Below are positions 33,194 to 41,473 of a stretch of DNA of 49,568 nucleotides, piece by piece. Origin of the DNA: Micromonospora coerulea (lineage in GTDB: Bacteria > Actinomycetota > Actinomycetes > Mycobacteriales > Micromonosporaceae). The stretch is from NCBI RefSeq assembly GCF_016598485.1, contig NZ_JAEMUW010000034.1, positions 1 to 49,568 on the forward strand, given 5' to 3'. Under the pieces are notes generated by a model that was given only the letters and a program-made list of their open reading frames with translations, made no database searches and was not told where the DNA came from. Numbering within the stretch: the stretch's first letter is position 1; each line of letters starts with the position of its first letter. The translations under genes were made by a program, and so were the position numbers.

Positions 33194-33775
33194 TCAGCTG
33201 CCGGCCGGGCGGGCCCGTACGTGCAGCCGCTCACCCTGCGGGCCGAACAGGGTGAGCAGCTCCGCCGGGTGCGGATCGGGGTTGGCGACCGCGTGCGGCA
33301 GTCGGGTGTCGAACTCGGCGACCTCGCCGGGGCTCAGCAGCAGGTCATGCTCGGCCAGCAGCAGCCGGACCCGCCCGGACAGCACGTACAGCCACTCGTA
33401 GCCCTCGTGGGTCTGCTGTTCCGGCTCGGCGGGAGTGTGCGGCGGCAGGATCTGCTTGAACGCCTGCAGGCCGCCCGGACGGCGGGTCAGCGGCAGGAAC
33501 GTGATGCCGTGGCGGACGATGGGGCGCGGATGCACCCGAGGGTCACCGGTGGCGGGCGCGCCGACCAGCTCGTCCAGCGGCACCTGGTAGGCCCGGGCCA
33601 GGGGCAGCAGCAGCTCCAGGGTGGGCCGGCGGCCACCGGACTCCAGGCGCGACAGGGTGCTCACCGAGATGCCGGTGGTCTCGGCGAGTTGGGCGAGGGT
33701 GACGCCGCGGCGGGTCCGCAGCGCGCGCAGCCGGGGACCCACCGCGGCCAGCACCGCCGACTCCTCGTTTGCCAT
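33194..33775 (-). CDS. XRE-family regulator with C-terminal cupin domain
   Basis: 193 residues from the ATG at 33775. XRE helix-turn-helix at about 12-68 (LRALRTRRGVTLAQLAETTG, ISVSTLSRLESGGRRPTLE) and a cupin at about 105-185 (GYEWLYVLSGRVRLLLAEHD, FDTRLPHAVANPDPHPAELL), where His residues could hold a metal or ligand. Divergent from the oxidoreductase/methyltransferase fusion with 74 bases between. The palindrome CGGCAA-N6-TTGCCG lies over its own -10, so it is probably autoregulated and controls the fusion gene. Leaderless start (TAATGT seven bases upstream). Confidence 0.92.
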   Translation of the reverse strand: MANEESAVLAAVGPRLRALRTRRGVTLAQLAETTGISVSTLSRLESGGRRPTLELLLPLARAYQVPLDELVGAPATGDPRVHPRPIVRHGITFLPLTRRPGGLQAFKQILPPHTPAEPEQQTHEGYEWLYVLSGRVRLLLAEHDLLLSPGEVAEFDTRLPHAVANPDPHPAELLTLFGPQGERLHVRARPAGS

Positions 33776-33777
33776 AC

Positions 33778-33795
33778 CGGCAACATTACTTGCCG
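33778..33795. promoter_or_regulatory. Palindrome CGGCAA-CATTAC-TTGCCG, candidate XRE-cupin operator
   Basis: Perfect 6-bp arms with a six-base spacer that contains the minus-strand -10 (TAATGT). It begins two bases upstream of the regulator ATG and 55 bases before the divergent fusion gene. The only strong dyad in the intergenic region. Confidence 0.7.
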
Positions 33796-33849
33796 CAGCT
33801 GCCGGGCCGGGGCACGGTGGGCCCCGACGACGAAACGAGGGAGGCGACG

Positions 33850-35430
33850 ATGCGCGACAGCTACGACGTGGTGGTGATCGGCGGAGGCGCGGCCGGGCTC
33901 GGCGGGGCGCTGACCCTGGCCCGCGCGCGGCGGTCCGTGCTGGTGGTGGACGCGGGACAGCCGCGCAACGCGCCCGCCGGACGGATGCACAACTACCTGG
34001 GCCGCGACGGCACCCCACCGGGCCAACTGCTGGCCGACGGCCGCGACGAGATCAGCCGGTACGGCGGCGAGTTCGTCGCCGCGACCGCCGAGGACGTGCG
34101 CCGCGACGGCGACGACTTTCTGGTCCGCCTCGACGACGGGCGGGCGGTGCGGGCCCGCCGGCTGCTGGTGACCACCGGGCTGGTCGACGAACTGCCGGAC
34201 GTGCCCGGGCTGGCCGAGCGGTGGGGACACGACGTGCTGCACTGCCCGTACTGCCACGGCTGGGAGGTCCGCGACCAGCGCATCGGCGTGCTGGCCACCG
34301 GGCCGCTCGCGGTGCACCAGGCGCAGTTGTGGCGGCAGTGGAGCCGACACGTGACGCTGCTGCTGCACGGCCTGGCGAAGCCGGAGGGCGAGGAGGCCGA
34401 ACGGCTGGCCGCCCGGGGCATCGCCGTCGTCGACGGCCCGGTCGCCGGACTGGCGGTGACCGGCGACGCGCTCACCGGGGTGCGGCTGGCCTCCGGCGAG
34501 GTCGTGGACCTCGACGCCGTGGTGGTGGCCGCCCGGCTCACCGCCCGCTCCGGGGTCCTGCGCTCGCTCGGGCTGAAGCCGGTCGACGTGGAGCTGGGCG
34601 GTCACGTCGTCGGCGCGCAGATTCCCGCCGACGCGACCGGCGCCACCGCCGTACCCGGGGTGTGGGTGGCGGGCAACGTCGCCGACGTGCGGGCGCAGGT
34701 GATCACGGCCGCGGCGGCCGGACTCAACGCCGCCGCGGCGATCAACGCCGACCTGATCGCCGCGGACACCGACGACGCGGTCGTCCGCTACCGGCACGAT
34801 GCGCACCGGATGTTCGAACGGGCCGCCTGGGAGGAGCGCTACCAGGCGCGGCCGGCGCTGTGGAGCGGACGGCCCAATCCGCAGCTGGTGACCGAGGCCG
34901 CCGAGCTGGCACCCGGGCGGGCGCTGGACGTGGGCTGCGGCGAGGGCGCGGACGCCATCTGGCTCGCCGAGCGGGGCTGGCAGGTCACCGGGGTCGACAT
35001 CGCCGAGACCGCGCTGCGACGGGCCGCGGACCACGCCGCCGCAGCCGGTGCGGACGTCGCCGGGCGGATCACCTGGACCCGGGCGGACCTGCGCGAGCAG
35101 CCGCCCGCGGCCGGCCGGTACGACCTGGTGTCGGCGCAGTTCATGCAGCTGCCGCCCGACGCGCGGCGGGCGTTGTTCGCCCGGCTGGCCGACGCGGTGG
35201 CGCCCGGCGGGACCCTGCTGATCGTTGGGCACCACCCGTCGGACCTGCGCACCAGCGCGCACCGCCAGCACTTCCCGGACATGATGTTCACCGCCGAGGA
35301 GGTGGCCGCCTCGCTCGACCCCGGGCAGTGGCAGGTGGGCGCGGCCGAGACCCGGCCGCGAGCCGCGGTGGACCCGGACGGCCGGGACATCACCATCCAC
35401 GACGCCGTGCTGGTGGCCCGCCGCCGCTGA
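33850..35430 (+). CDS. Fusion of thioredoxin-reductase-like FAD disulfide oxidoreductase and SAM methyltransferase
   Basis: 526 residues, ATG with a GGGAGG site. Residues 1-310 are a two-domain flavoprotein of the thioredoxin reductase fold: FAD motif GGGAAGLGG (11-19), the redox-active HCPYCHGWE (Cys132, Cys135) and the C-terminal FAD motif GVWVAGNVAD. The CPYC form is seen in dithiol oxidases such as HlmI and GliT rather than classical TrxR (CATC). Residues about 325-526 are a class I methyltransferase with motif I ALDVGCGEGAD (358-368), DIAETAL and DLREQPPAAGRYDLV. It may oxidise a dithiol to a disulfide and methylate a thiol (or a metalloid). Control by the divergent XRE-cupin protein is likely. 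The real substrate is unknown. Confidence 0.88.
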   Translation: MRDSYDVVVIGGGAAGLGGALTLARARRSVLVVDAGQPRNAPAGRMHNYLGRDGTPPGQLLADGRDEISRYGGEFVAATAEDVRRDGDDFLVRLDDGRAVRARRLLVTTGLVDELPDVPGLAERWGHDVLHCPYCHGWEVRDQRIGVLATGPLAVHQAQLWRQWSRHVTLLLHGLAKPEGEEAERLAARGIAVVDGPVAGLAVTGDALTGVRLASGEVVDLDAVVVAARLTARSGVLRSLGLKPVDVELGGHVVGAQIPADATGATAVPGVWVAGNVADVRAQVITAAAAGLNAAAAINADLIAADTDDAVVRYRHDAHRMFERAAWEERYQARPALWSGRPNPQLVTEAAELAPGRALDVGCGEGADAIWLAERGWQVTGVDIAETALRRAADHAAAAGADVAGRITWTRADLREQPPAAGRYDLVSAQFMQLPPDARRALFARLADAVAPGGTLLIVGHHPSDLRTSAHRQHFPDMMFTAEEVAASLDPGQWQVGAAETRPRAAVDPDGRDITIHDAVLVARRR

Positions 35431-35538
35431 GGGCCGACGCCCGGGGGAGCGGCCGCCTCTCCCGGCCGGGCGGAAGGCCGCGGCGGGCCGGCGCCCGGCC
35501 GCACCCGGCCGCGGCGGCGGTGGACCGCCCCGGCCGGG
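35431..35538. other. Short GC-rich intergenic stretch before lnt
   Basis: About 108 bases with several self-complementary GC tracts (CCGGCCGGG, GGCCGGCGCC). One or more could end transcription of the fusion gene; no single stem stands out. Confidence 0.3.
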
Positions 35539-35575
35539 TAGCCTTCGGCGCGTGATCGTGGTGAGGTGCCGGTGA
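35539..35575 (+). promoter_or_regulatory. Leaderless promoter and seven-codon leader ORF before lnt
   Basis: TAGCCT (35539-35544) is seven bases before a GTG at 35552 that opens a tiny frame, M-I-V-V-R-C-R, ending in TGA at 35573-35575. That stop overlaps an in-frame lnt start codon GTG (35572-35574). The layout fits a leaderless leader peptide that couples translation to lnt. Confidence 0.45.
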
Positions 35576-37176
35576 CGACGCTCGACCGGGAAGACACGCG
35601 TGCCACCGACGGGGCACGCGAGGGCGGACACGCGCGTCCGCTGCCGCTGAAAGTGGCCGCGCCGATGGCCATCGTGGCCGGGCTGGCGCTGCTGGGCGCG
35701 TTTCCCCCGTACGGGCTGTGGCCGCTCGCGCCGGTCGGCGTGGCACTGCTGGCCGCCGCGACGCACCGGCGGCGGCTGCGCGCCGGCGCCGGGCTGGGCT
35801 TCCTGACCGGGGTGGCCCTGTTCGCGCCGCTGCTGGAATGGACGAACCTGCACACCGGCTACCTGCCGTGGGTGCTGCTGTCCCTGCTGCAGGCCGGCTA
35901 CCTGGCCCTGCTCGGCGCGGCCACCGCCTGGGTGACACCCCTGGTGCAGCGGCACCGGTGGGCGTGGCCGGTGGTGACCGGGCTGCTGTGGGTGGGGCAG
36001 GAGGCGCTGCGGGACCGCACCCCGTTCGGTGGGTTCCCGTGGGGGCGGCTCGCGTTCAGCCAGGACTCCTCGCCGCTGCTGCCGCTGGCCGCGCTCGGCG
36101 GCGCCCCGCTGGTCACCTTCGCCGTCGCGCTCGCCGGCGGGCTGCTGGTCGCCCTCGGCTGGCGCGACTGGCGCCACCAGGCCGGGCAGTGGCGGCCGGT
36201 GGCCGGGCTGCTCGCCGCGCTGGCCGTCGTCCTCGGCGCCGGCTCGGCCGTGCCGGTCGGCGTGCGCGGCGGCGGCGACCGCGTCACGGTGGCCATCGTG
36301 CAGGGCAACGTGCCCCGGCTGGGCCTGGACTTCAACGCCCAACGCCAGGCCGTGCTCAACAACCACGTCGACGCCACGCTGACCCTCGCCGCGCAGGTCG
36401 CCGCCGGCGCGCAGCGCCGCCCCGACCTGGTGGTGTGGCCGGAGAACTCCAGCGACATCGACCCGCTGCGCAACCCCGGCGCCGGGGACCGGATCTCCCA
36501 GGCCGCCGATGCCATCGGCGCGCCGATCCTGGTCGGCGCCGTGCTGCTCGGTCCGGGCGTCGGGCAGGTCCGCAACGCGGGCCTGCTGTGGCGCCCCGGC
36601 AGCGGCGCCGACCTCGACCAGCTGTACACCAAGCGGCACCCGGTGCCGTTCGCCGAGTACGTCCCGCTGCGCGCGATCGCCCGCAAGATCAGCGCCGAGG
36701 TCGACCGGGTCCGCTCCGACTTCGTCGCCGGCACCAGCCCCGGCGTGCTCGACCCGGGGCCGGCGGTGCTCGGCGACGTGATCTGCTTCGAGGTCGCCTA
36801 CGACGGCATCGTCCGGGACACCGTCACCGGCGGCGCGCAGCTGCTGGTGGTGCAGACCAACAACGCGACCTTCGACGTCGCCGAGGCCCGCCAGCAGCTG
36901 GCCATGGTGCGGCTGCGGGCGGTCGAGCACGGCCGGTCCGCGCTGATGGCCTCCACCGTCGGGGTGTCCGGGTTCGTTACCCCGGACGGGCGGGTAGACG
37001 GTGCGACCGGATTCAACACCGCGGCCGTGGTGGTCCGGCAGATGCAGCTCGGGGACGGTCGTACGGTGGCCACCCGGGTGGGGGTGTGGCCCGAGCTGGC
37101 CCTCGCCGCGCTCGCCGTCGCGGCCCTTGCCGGCGCGGCGGTACTGCGCCGCCGCCGGGAGGACGCCCCCGGCTAG
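35566..37176 (+). CDS. lnt: Apolipoprotein N-acyltransferase
   Basis: 536 residues from the GTG at 35566; GTG 35572 is the alternative and would overlap the leader-ORF stop. Adds an amide-linked acyl chain to the N-terminal cysteine of lipoproteins at the outer face of the membrane. About six N-terminal membrane helices, then a nitrilase-type domain with the triad Glu293 (VVWPENSSD), Lys356 (YTKRHPVPF) and Cys407 (VICFEVAYD), and one C-terminal helix. In mycobacteria the homologous domain is fused to the mannosyltransferase of Ppm1, while here the ppm1 gene follows separately after 40 bases. Confidence 0.93.
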   Translation: MPVTTLDREDTRATDGAREGGHARPLPLKVAAPMAIVAGLALLGAFPPYGLWPLAPVGVALLAAATHRRRLRAGAGLGFLTGVALFAPLLEWTNLHTGYLPWVLLSLLQAGYLALLGAATAWVTPLVQRHRWAWPVVTGLLWVGQEALRDRTPFGGFPWGRLAFSQDSSPLLPLAALGGAPLVTFAVALAGGLLVALGWRDWRHQAGQWRPVAGLLAALAVVLGAGSAVPVGVRGGGDRVTVAIVQGNVPRLGLDFNAQRQAVLNNHVDATLTLAAQVAAGAQRRPDLVVWPENSSDIDPLRNPGAGDRISQAADAIGAPILVGAVLLGPGVGQVRNAGLLWRPGSGADLDQLYTKRHPVPFAEYVPLRAIARKISAEVDRVRSDFVAGTSPGVLDPGPAVLGDVICFEVAYDGIVRDTVTGGAQLLVVQTNNATFDVAEARQQLAMVRLRAVEHGRSALMASTVGVSGFVTPDGRVDGATGFNTAAVVVRQMQLGDGRTVATRVGVWPELALAALAVAALAGAAVLRRRREDAPG

Positions 37177-37216
37177 GACGACGGGAGCCGGTACGTCGGC
37201 GGAAGGCGGTAGCACG

Positions 37217-38020
37217 GTGGGCGAGGCAGCCGACGGTCGTACGGTCGGCCATCCCGGGGTGGGGCGGGTCCTCGTGGTCATCCCCACCTACAACGAGGCC
37301 GACAACGTGACCCGGATCGTGGCCCGGGTCCGCGAGGCCGCGCCCGGGGTGGAGATCCTCGTCGCCGACGACAACAGCCCCGACGGCACCGGTGCGATCG
37401 CTGAAACCCTCGCCCGCATCGACCCTCAGGTGCACGTGCTGCACCGCGAGGGCAAGGAAGGGCTCGGCGCGGCCTACCTGGCCGGTTTCGCCTGGGCCCG
37501 GCGGCGCGGCTACGACGCCGTGGTGGAGATGGACGCCGACGGCTCGCACGCCCCGGAGGACCTCCCGGCGCTGCTGGACGCCGCCCGCGACGCCGACGTG
37601 GTGATCGGCTCCCGGTGGACGCGCGGGGCGCGGGTGGTGAACTGGCCCCTGCGCCGGCTGCTGCTGTCGCGCTGCGGCAACCTGTACGCGCGGCTCGCGC
37701 TGCGCATGCCCGTCTCCGACGCGACCGGCGGCTACCGGGTGTACCGGTCGACGGCGCTGGACGCGATCGACCTGGCGTCGGTCTCCTCCCGGGGGTACGC
37801 CTTCCAGGTGGAGCTGTCCCGGCTGGCGCACCGCGCCGGGGTGCGGATGGTCGAGGTGCCGATCACCTTCGCCGAGCGGGAGCACGGCGACAGCAAGATG
37901 AGCCCGCTGATCGTGGCCGAGGCGCTGTGGCGGATCACCGGGTGGGCGGTGCAGGACCGGCGTACGGCGGTGCGGCGGGGCCTGTACGGCACCGCCGACG
38001 GTCAGGTCCGGTGGCCCTGA
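37217..38020 (+). CDS. ppm1: Polyprenol monophosphomannose synthase
   Basis: 267 residues from the GTG at 37217. GT2-family enzyme making polyprenyl-phosphate-mannose from GDP-mannose for lipoglycans and protein mannosylation. VLVVIPTYNEADNV begins the GT-A fold; VADDNSPDGTG and the DxD segment VEMDADGSHAPED bind the nucleotide sugar; ISSRGYAFQVEL appears as VSSRGYAFQVEL. Lies directly after lnt, the same functional pairing that is a single fused protein in mycobacteria. Confidence 0.93.
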   Translation: MGEAADGRTVGHPGVGRVLVVIPTYNEADNVTRIVARVREAAPGVEILVADDNSPDGTGAIAETLARIDPQVHVLHREGKEGLGAAYLAGFAWARRRGYDAVVEMDADGSHAPEDLPALLDAARDADVVIGSRWTRGARVVNWPLRRLLLSRCGNLYARLALRMPVSDATGGYRVYRSTALDAIDLASVSSRGYAFQVELSRLAHRAGVRMVEVPITFAEREHGDSKMSPLIVAEALWRITGWAVQDRRTAVRRGLYGTADGQVRWP

Positions 38021-38080
38021 GCGGTGTCGTGTCATGCTGGACAGGGCGGGTTTCCGGCCGCCCCAGGCAGATGAGGTGAC

Positions 38081-38596
38081 ATGCGCCGAGGACTGAGGTT
38101 CGTACCGCCGGCCCTGCTGCTGCTCGCGGTGCTGGAGCTGACGGTGTTCGTGCTGGTGGGCCGGGGGATCGGGTTCGGTGCCGCGGTGCTGCTGGTGTTC
38201 GCGGCGTCCCTGCTCGGGCTGGTGCTGTTGCGCCGCGAGGGGATGCGCGCGTGGCGGGGCTTCCGGGCCGCCGTCGAGTCCCGGCAGCCGCCGGGCCCGC
38301 AGGTGACCGACGGGCTGGTGGGGCTGGCGGGGGCGTTGCTGCTGGCGACGCCGGGGCTGCTCAGCGGTGTGGTCGGGCTGTTGCTGCTGGTGCCGCCGCT
38401 GCGCCGGCTCGCCCGCGTCGGCGTGCAGCGTGCCGCGGAGCGCCGGGTGTCGTCGATGGTCGCCGGTGACCTGTTCGGCCCGCGCCGGGTCCGGGTGCGT
38501 CGGGGCGCGCCGCGGCACGAGCCGGCGCCCCCGCAGCCGGTGACCGACCCGGGTCGGGCCATCGAGGGTGAGATCATCGAGCCCGGCCGGTCCTGA
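38081..38596 (+). CDS. fxsA: FxsA-family membrane protein
   Basis: 171 residues, ATG with a GAGGTG site. Short N-terminus, two to three membrane segments (PPALLLLAVLELTVFVLVGRG, ALLLATPGLLSGVVGLLLLVPP), and a charged cytoplasmic tail ending GEIIEPGRS, as in FxsA proteins. In Escherichia coli FxsA affects F-plasmid exclusion of phage T7; in actinomycetes the role is unknown. It is next to ppm1 and rbpA, as in mycobacteria. Confidence 0.9.
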   Translation: MRRGLRFVPPALLLLAVLELTVFVLVGRGIGFGAAVLLVFAASLLGLVLLRREGMRAWRGFRAAVESRQPPGPQVTDGLVGLAGALLLATPGLLSGVVGLLLLVPPLRRLARVGVQRAAERRVSSMVAGDLFGPRRVRVRRGAPRHEPAPPQPVTDPGRAIEGEIIEPGRS

Positions 38597-38607
38597 ACCA
38601 GGCATGA

Positions 38608-38644
38608 CGAAGCGCCCCCGGGAGAAACTCCCGGGGGCGCTTCG
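38608..38644. terminator. Bidirectional terminator, 17-bp stem
   Basis: CGAAGCGCCCCCGGGAG and its complement around AAA, between the convergent fxsA and rbpA stops (11 and 13 bases away). Stable in both directions. Confidence 0.85.
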
Positions 38645-38656
38645 GCGTTTGGTGGC

Positions 38657-38998
38657 TCAGGCGCGGCCGCGGCGGGTGCGGACCTCCTGCAGCCGCTCGG
38701 CCAGGATGTCCTCCAGCTCCGCGATGGAGCGGCGCTCCAGCAGCATGTCCCAGTGCGTACGCGGCGGCTTGGCCTTCTTCTGCTCAGGCTCGTTGCCGTC
38801 GACCAGCCGGGCGACGCTGCCGTCGAACTTGCACTCCCAGGTCATCGGGACCTCGGCGTCCACGGCGAACGGCACCTCGAACTGGTGGCCCTTGGCGCAC
38901 AGGTACTCGCGGGTCTGCCGCGGCGCGAGCTCGGTGTTGCGATCGGATTCATAGCTCACCGCGCCCAGGCGGCTTCCGCGCAGCATACGGTCGCCCAT
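38657..38998 (-). CDS. rbpA: RNA polymerase-binding protein RbpA
   Basis: 113 residues, ATG with a GAGGGGAAG ribosome site. An essential-class actinobacterial factor that binds the principal sigma factor and stabilises the open complex. Recognised by MLRGSRLGAVSYESDRN, the zinc/core segment REYLCAKGHQFEVPFAVDAEVP with WECK, and the C-terminal sigma-interacting RTHWDMLLERRSIAELEDIL. Preceded by a SigR-type promoter, as known for the Streptomyces gene. Confidence 0.96.
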   Translation of the reverse strand: MGDRMLRGSRLGAVSYESDRNTELAPRQTREYLCAKGHQFEVPFAVDAEVPMTWECKFDGSVARLVDGNEPEQKKAKPPRTHWDMLLERRSIAELEDILAERLQEVRTRRGRA

Positions 38999-39038
38999 GA
39001 TCGACTTCCCCTCGTTCGTGGTGCTGGTCTACACGTGT

Positions 39039-39066
39039 AACGGTCCGTCGCCGCCGAGGCATTCCC
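39039..39066 (-). promoter_or_regulatory. SigR-type (disulfide stress) promoter of rbpA
   Basis: Minus strand GGGAAT (39066-39061), 19-base spacer, GTT (39041-39039), matching the GGAAT-N18/19-GTT consensus of SigR, with the start codon about 40 bases further on. The Streptomyces coelicolor rbpA gene has a SigR-dependent promoter, so this fits established knowledge. Confidence 0.7.
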
Positions 39067-39248
39067 GCCCGGGTGGGTGATCCGGCCCCGCGACCCCTGC
39101 AAGGGTAGCCGGCCATGACCGGAACCCGGCGGGGTCGTCCCCGGCCGGGTCGAAACGGTGGAGTGTTTCTGCCGTCAAAGGGGATGTTAGCCGCCCGAGG
39201 CGGCCGGCAGCGCGGGTGTCAGCCGTGCCAGGTGTGCGGGAGGTGACG

Positions 39249-40730
39249 ATGACCAGTGACGCGCCGGTCGAGGCCCGGCCGCCCGGCGGGAAGACCTTCT
39301 TCGGTCACCCGCGGGCGCTGTCGACGCTGTTCCTCACCGAGATGTGGGAACGGTTCAGCTTCTATGGCATGCGGGCGATCCTGGTGCTCTACCTCACCGC
39401 TTCGGTCGCCGACGACGGCCTGGCCATCCGGGAGTCCACCGCCAACGCCGTGTACGGCACCTACAACGCGATGGTGTACCTGATGGCGCTGCCCGGCGGT
39501 TGGGTCGCCGACCGGCTGATCGGGGCCCGGCGCAGCGTGCTGTGGGGTGGCGTGGTCATCGCGGCCGGCCACTACGTGATGGCGATCCCGGCCCGGTGGA
39601 CCGTCTTCGCCGGGATGGCGCTGATCGTGCTCGGCACCGGGCTGCTCAAACCCAACATCTCGACCATGGTCGGTGACCTGTACGACCGGGACTCCCCGCG
39701 CCGCGACGCCGGGTTCTCCATCTTCTACATGGGCATCAACCTGGGGGCGTTCATCGCGCCACTGGTCACCGGCTTCCTCGGCGAGAAGATCAACTGGCAC
39801 CTGGGCTTCGGCGCCGCCGCGATCGGCATGACCTTCGGGGTGGCGCAGTACGTCCTGGGCCGGCGCAACCTCGGCGAGGCCGGCGCCCGACCCGTCGACC
39901 CGCTGCTCGGCGCGGACCGGCGCCGGGCGCTGACCCGCATCGGCCTGGTCACCCTGGCGGTGCTGGTGCTGCTCGCCGTCCTCGCCCTGGCCGGGCTGTT
40001 CACCGTCAACAGCGTGGTGAACCTGCTCACCATCGTCACCGTGCTGGTGACCATCGGCTACTTCGCCCGGATCCTCACCGACCAGGAGATCAGCGGAACC
40101 GAGCGCAGCCGGATGAAGGCGTACCTGTGGCTGTTCGTCTTCGCCGCGGCGTTCTGGCTGATCTACGACCAGGCCGGGTCGGTGCTGAACATCTTCGCCG
40201 CCGACAAGACCGACCGGGACGTGCTCGGGTTCACCTTCCCGGCGTCCTGGCTGCAGTCGGTCAACCCGATCCTGATCATCATCGGCGCGCCGCTGGCCGC
40301 CTGGCTGTGGCTGCGCCTCGGGCACCGGGTCTCCACCCCGGTGAAGTTCGGCGTCGGTCTGGTCCTCAACGGACTGTCGTTCGTGCTGATGGCCGCCGCC
40401 GCCCAGGCCGCCGTGGGCGGTGACCTGGTCTCCCCGTGGTGGCTGGTGGCCGTGTACGCCATCCAGGTCGCCGGCGAGCTGTCCCTGAGCCCGGTGGGCC
40501 TGTCGGCCACCACCAAGCTCGCCCCGGTCAAGTACGCCAGCCAGATGCTGGGCCTGTGGTTCCTCGCCACCGCCGTCGGTGACGCGATCGGCGGTCAGGT
40601 GGCGCGGCTGGCCGAGTCGTGGCCCGAGCCGACGTACTTCCTCACCTTCGGCCTGGCGTCGGTGGCGCTGGGCCTCGGCGCGCTGATGTTCGCCCGGCAG
40701 ATCCGGCAGTTGATGGCCGGCATCCACTGA
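39249..40730 (+). CDS. POT-family proton-coupled oligopeptide transporter
   Basis: 493 residues from the ATG at 39249 with a GGGAGGTG site; the earlier in-frame GTG at 39216 has no ribosome site. About 14 membrane segments. The proton-coupling ExxERFxYY motif is EMWERFSFYG here (Tyr to Gly at the last position). FSIFYMGINLGAFIAP is the PTR2 signature, and QMLGLWFLATAVGDAIGG follows the ELSLSPVGLS segment. Imports di- and tripeptides with protons. Stands alone, converging with the PNPOx-like gene with a gap of only 12 bases. Confidence 0.92.
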   Translation: MTSDAPVEARPPGGKTFFGHPRALSTLFLTEMWERFSFYGMRAILVLYLTASVADDGLAIRESTANAVYGTYNAMVYLMALPGGWVADRLIGARRSVLWGGVVIAAGHYVMAIPARWTVFAGMALIVLGTGLLKPNISTMVGDLYDRDSPRRDAGFSIFYMGINLGAFIAPLVTGFLGEKINWHLGFGAAAIGMTFGVAQYVLGRRNLGEAGARPVDPLLGADRRRALTRIGLVTLAVLVLLAVLALAGLFTVNSVVNLLTIVTVLVTIGYFARILTDQEISGTERSRMKAYLWLFVFAAAFWLIYDQAGSVLNIFAADKTDRDVLGFTFPASWLQSVNPILIIIGAPLAAWLWLRLGHRVSTPVKFGVGLVLNGLSFVLMAAAAQAAVGGDLVSPWWLVAVYAIQVAGELSLSPVGLSATTKLAPVKYASQMLGLWFLATAVGDAIGGQVARLAESWPEPTYFLTFGLASVALGLGALMFARQIRQLMAGIH

Positions 40731-40742
40731 CCGGCCCGGCCG

Positions 40743-41333
40743 TCACACCATCGGGGTCGGCGGTAGCGGTAGCGGCAGCCCGGGCAGCCCGTCGATGCTG
40801 GTCGCCACATGCTCCTTGCCGGCGAAGTACGCGCTCAGCGACGCGTCGTCCTCGCGGGCGAAACGCCTGCCGTGCAGGTCGCGGTCGGCCTCGTAGGCCA
40901 TCAGCGGCACCGCGTAGCCGCAGGTGTCGCGGATCAGCTCGGCGTGGACCACCACGATCGCCCGCAGGCCGTGCACGCTGGCGTCGACGTCGGGGAAGAG
41001 CCGGAACAGCCCGGCCCAGCGGGGATCGTCGCGGAACACCGGCTCGCCCCGCCCGTGCACCCGCACAATGTTCGGCGGGCCGGAGAAGGCGCACCACATC
41101 AGCGTGATCCGGCCGTTCTCCCGCAGGTGGGCGATCGTCTCGGCGTTGCTGCCGGCGAAATCCAGGTAGGCGACCGTGCGGTCGTCGACCACGGCGAGAC
41201 AGCCGCGCAGGCCCTTCGGGGACAGGTTGATCGTGCCGTCGCCGGCCAGCGGCGCGGTGGCGGTGAAGAACATCGGCTGCTCCTCGATGAAGGAGCGGAG
41301 CCGGCCGTCGATGCGTTCGTACGTCTTTCCCAC
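40743..41333 (-). CDS. Pyridoxamine 5'-phosphate oxidase-like flavin protein
   Basis: 196 residues from the GTG at 41333 (GKTYERIDGRLRSFIEEQPM). A split-barrel fold of the PNPOx-like group: FFTATAPLAGDGTINLSPKG, VAYLDFAGSNAETIAHLRENG and GRITLMWCAFSGPPNIVRVHG match the subfamily that binds FMN or F420, rather than true PdxH. C-terminal extension of about 50 residues ends PLPLPPTPMV. Redox role, substrate unknown. Confidence 0.85.
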   Translation of the reverse strand: MGKTYERIDGRLRSFIEEQPMFFTATAPLAGDGTINLSPKGLRGCLAVVDDRTVAYLDFAGSNAETIAHLRENGRITLMWCAFSGPPNIVRVHGRGEPVFRDDPRWAGLFRLFPDVDASVHGLRAIVVVHAELIRDTCGYAVPLMAYEADRDLHGRRFAREDDASLSAYFAGKEHVATSIDGLPGLPLPLPPTPMV

Positions 41334-41473
41334 CCCGGCATCATCGCCGCCGGCGGGGGCGTTCCGCTGTCCCGTCCCAGCCTGCGGTGACGTGCGGGCG
41401 ATCACTCCCGGCGGGTGCCCCGGTGACCGCGTGGGGGTGGCGAGGCGAGGCCGACCGGGTGGCGGCGTGGGTG

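Noticed and set aside
33661..37287. 1200-codon open frame on the minus strand opposite the fusion and lnt genes
   Set aside because: Low-complexity translation with no domain; the plus-strand genes have catalytic motifs and ribosome sites.
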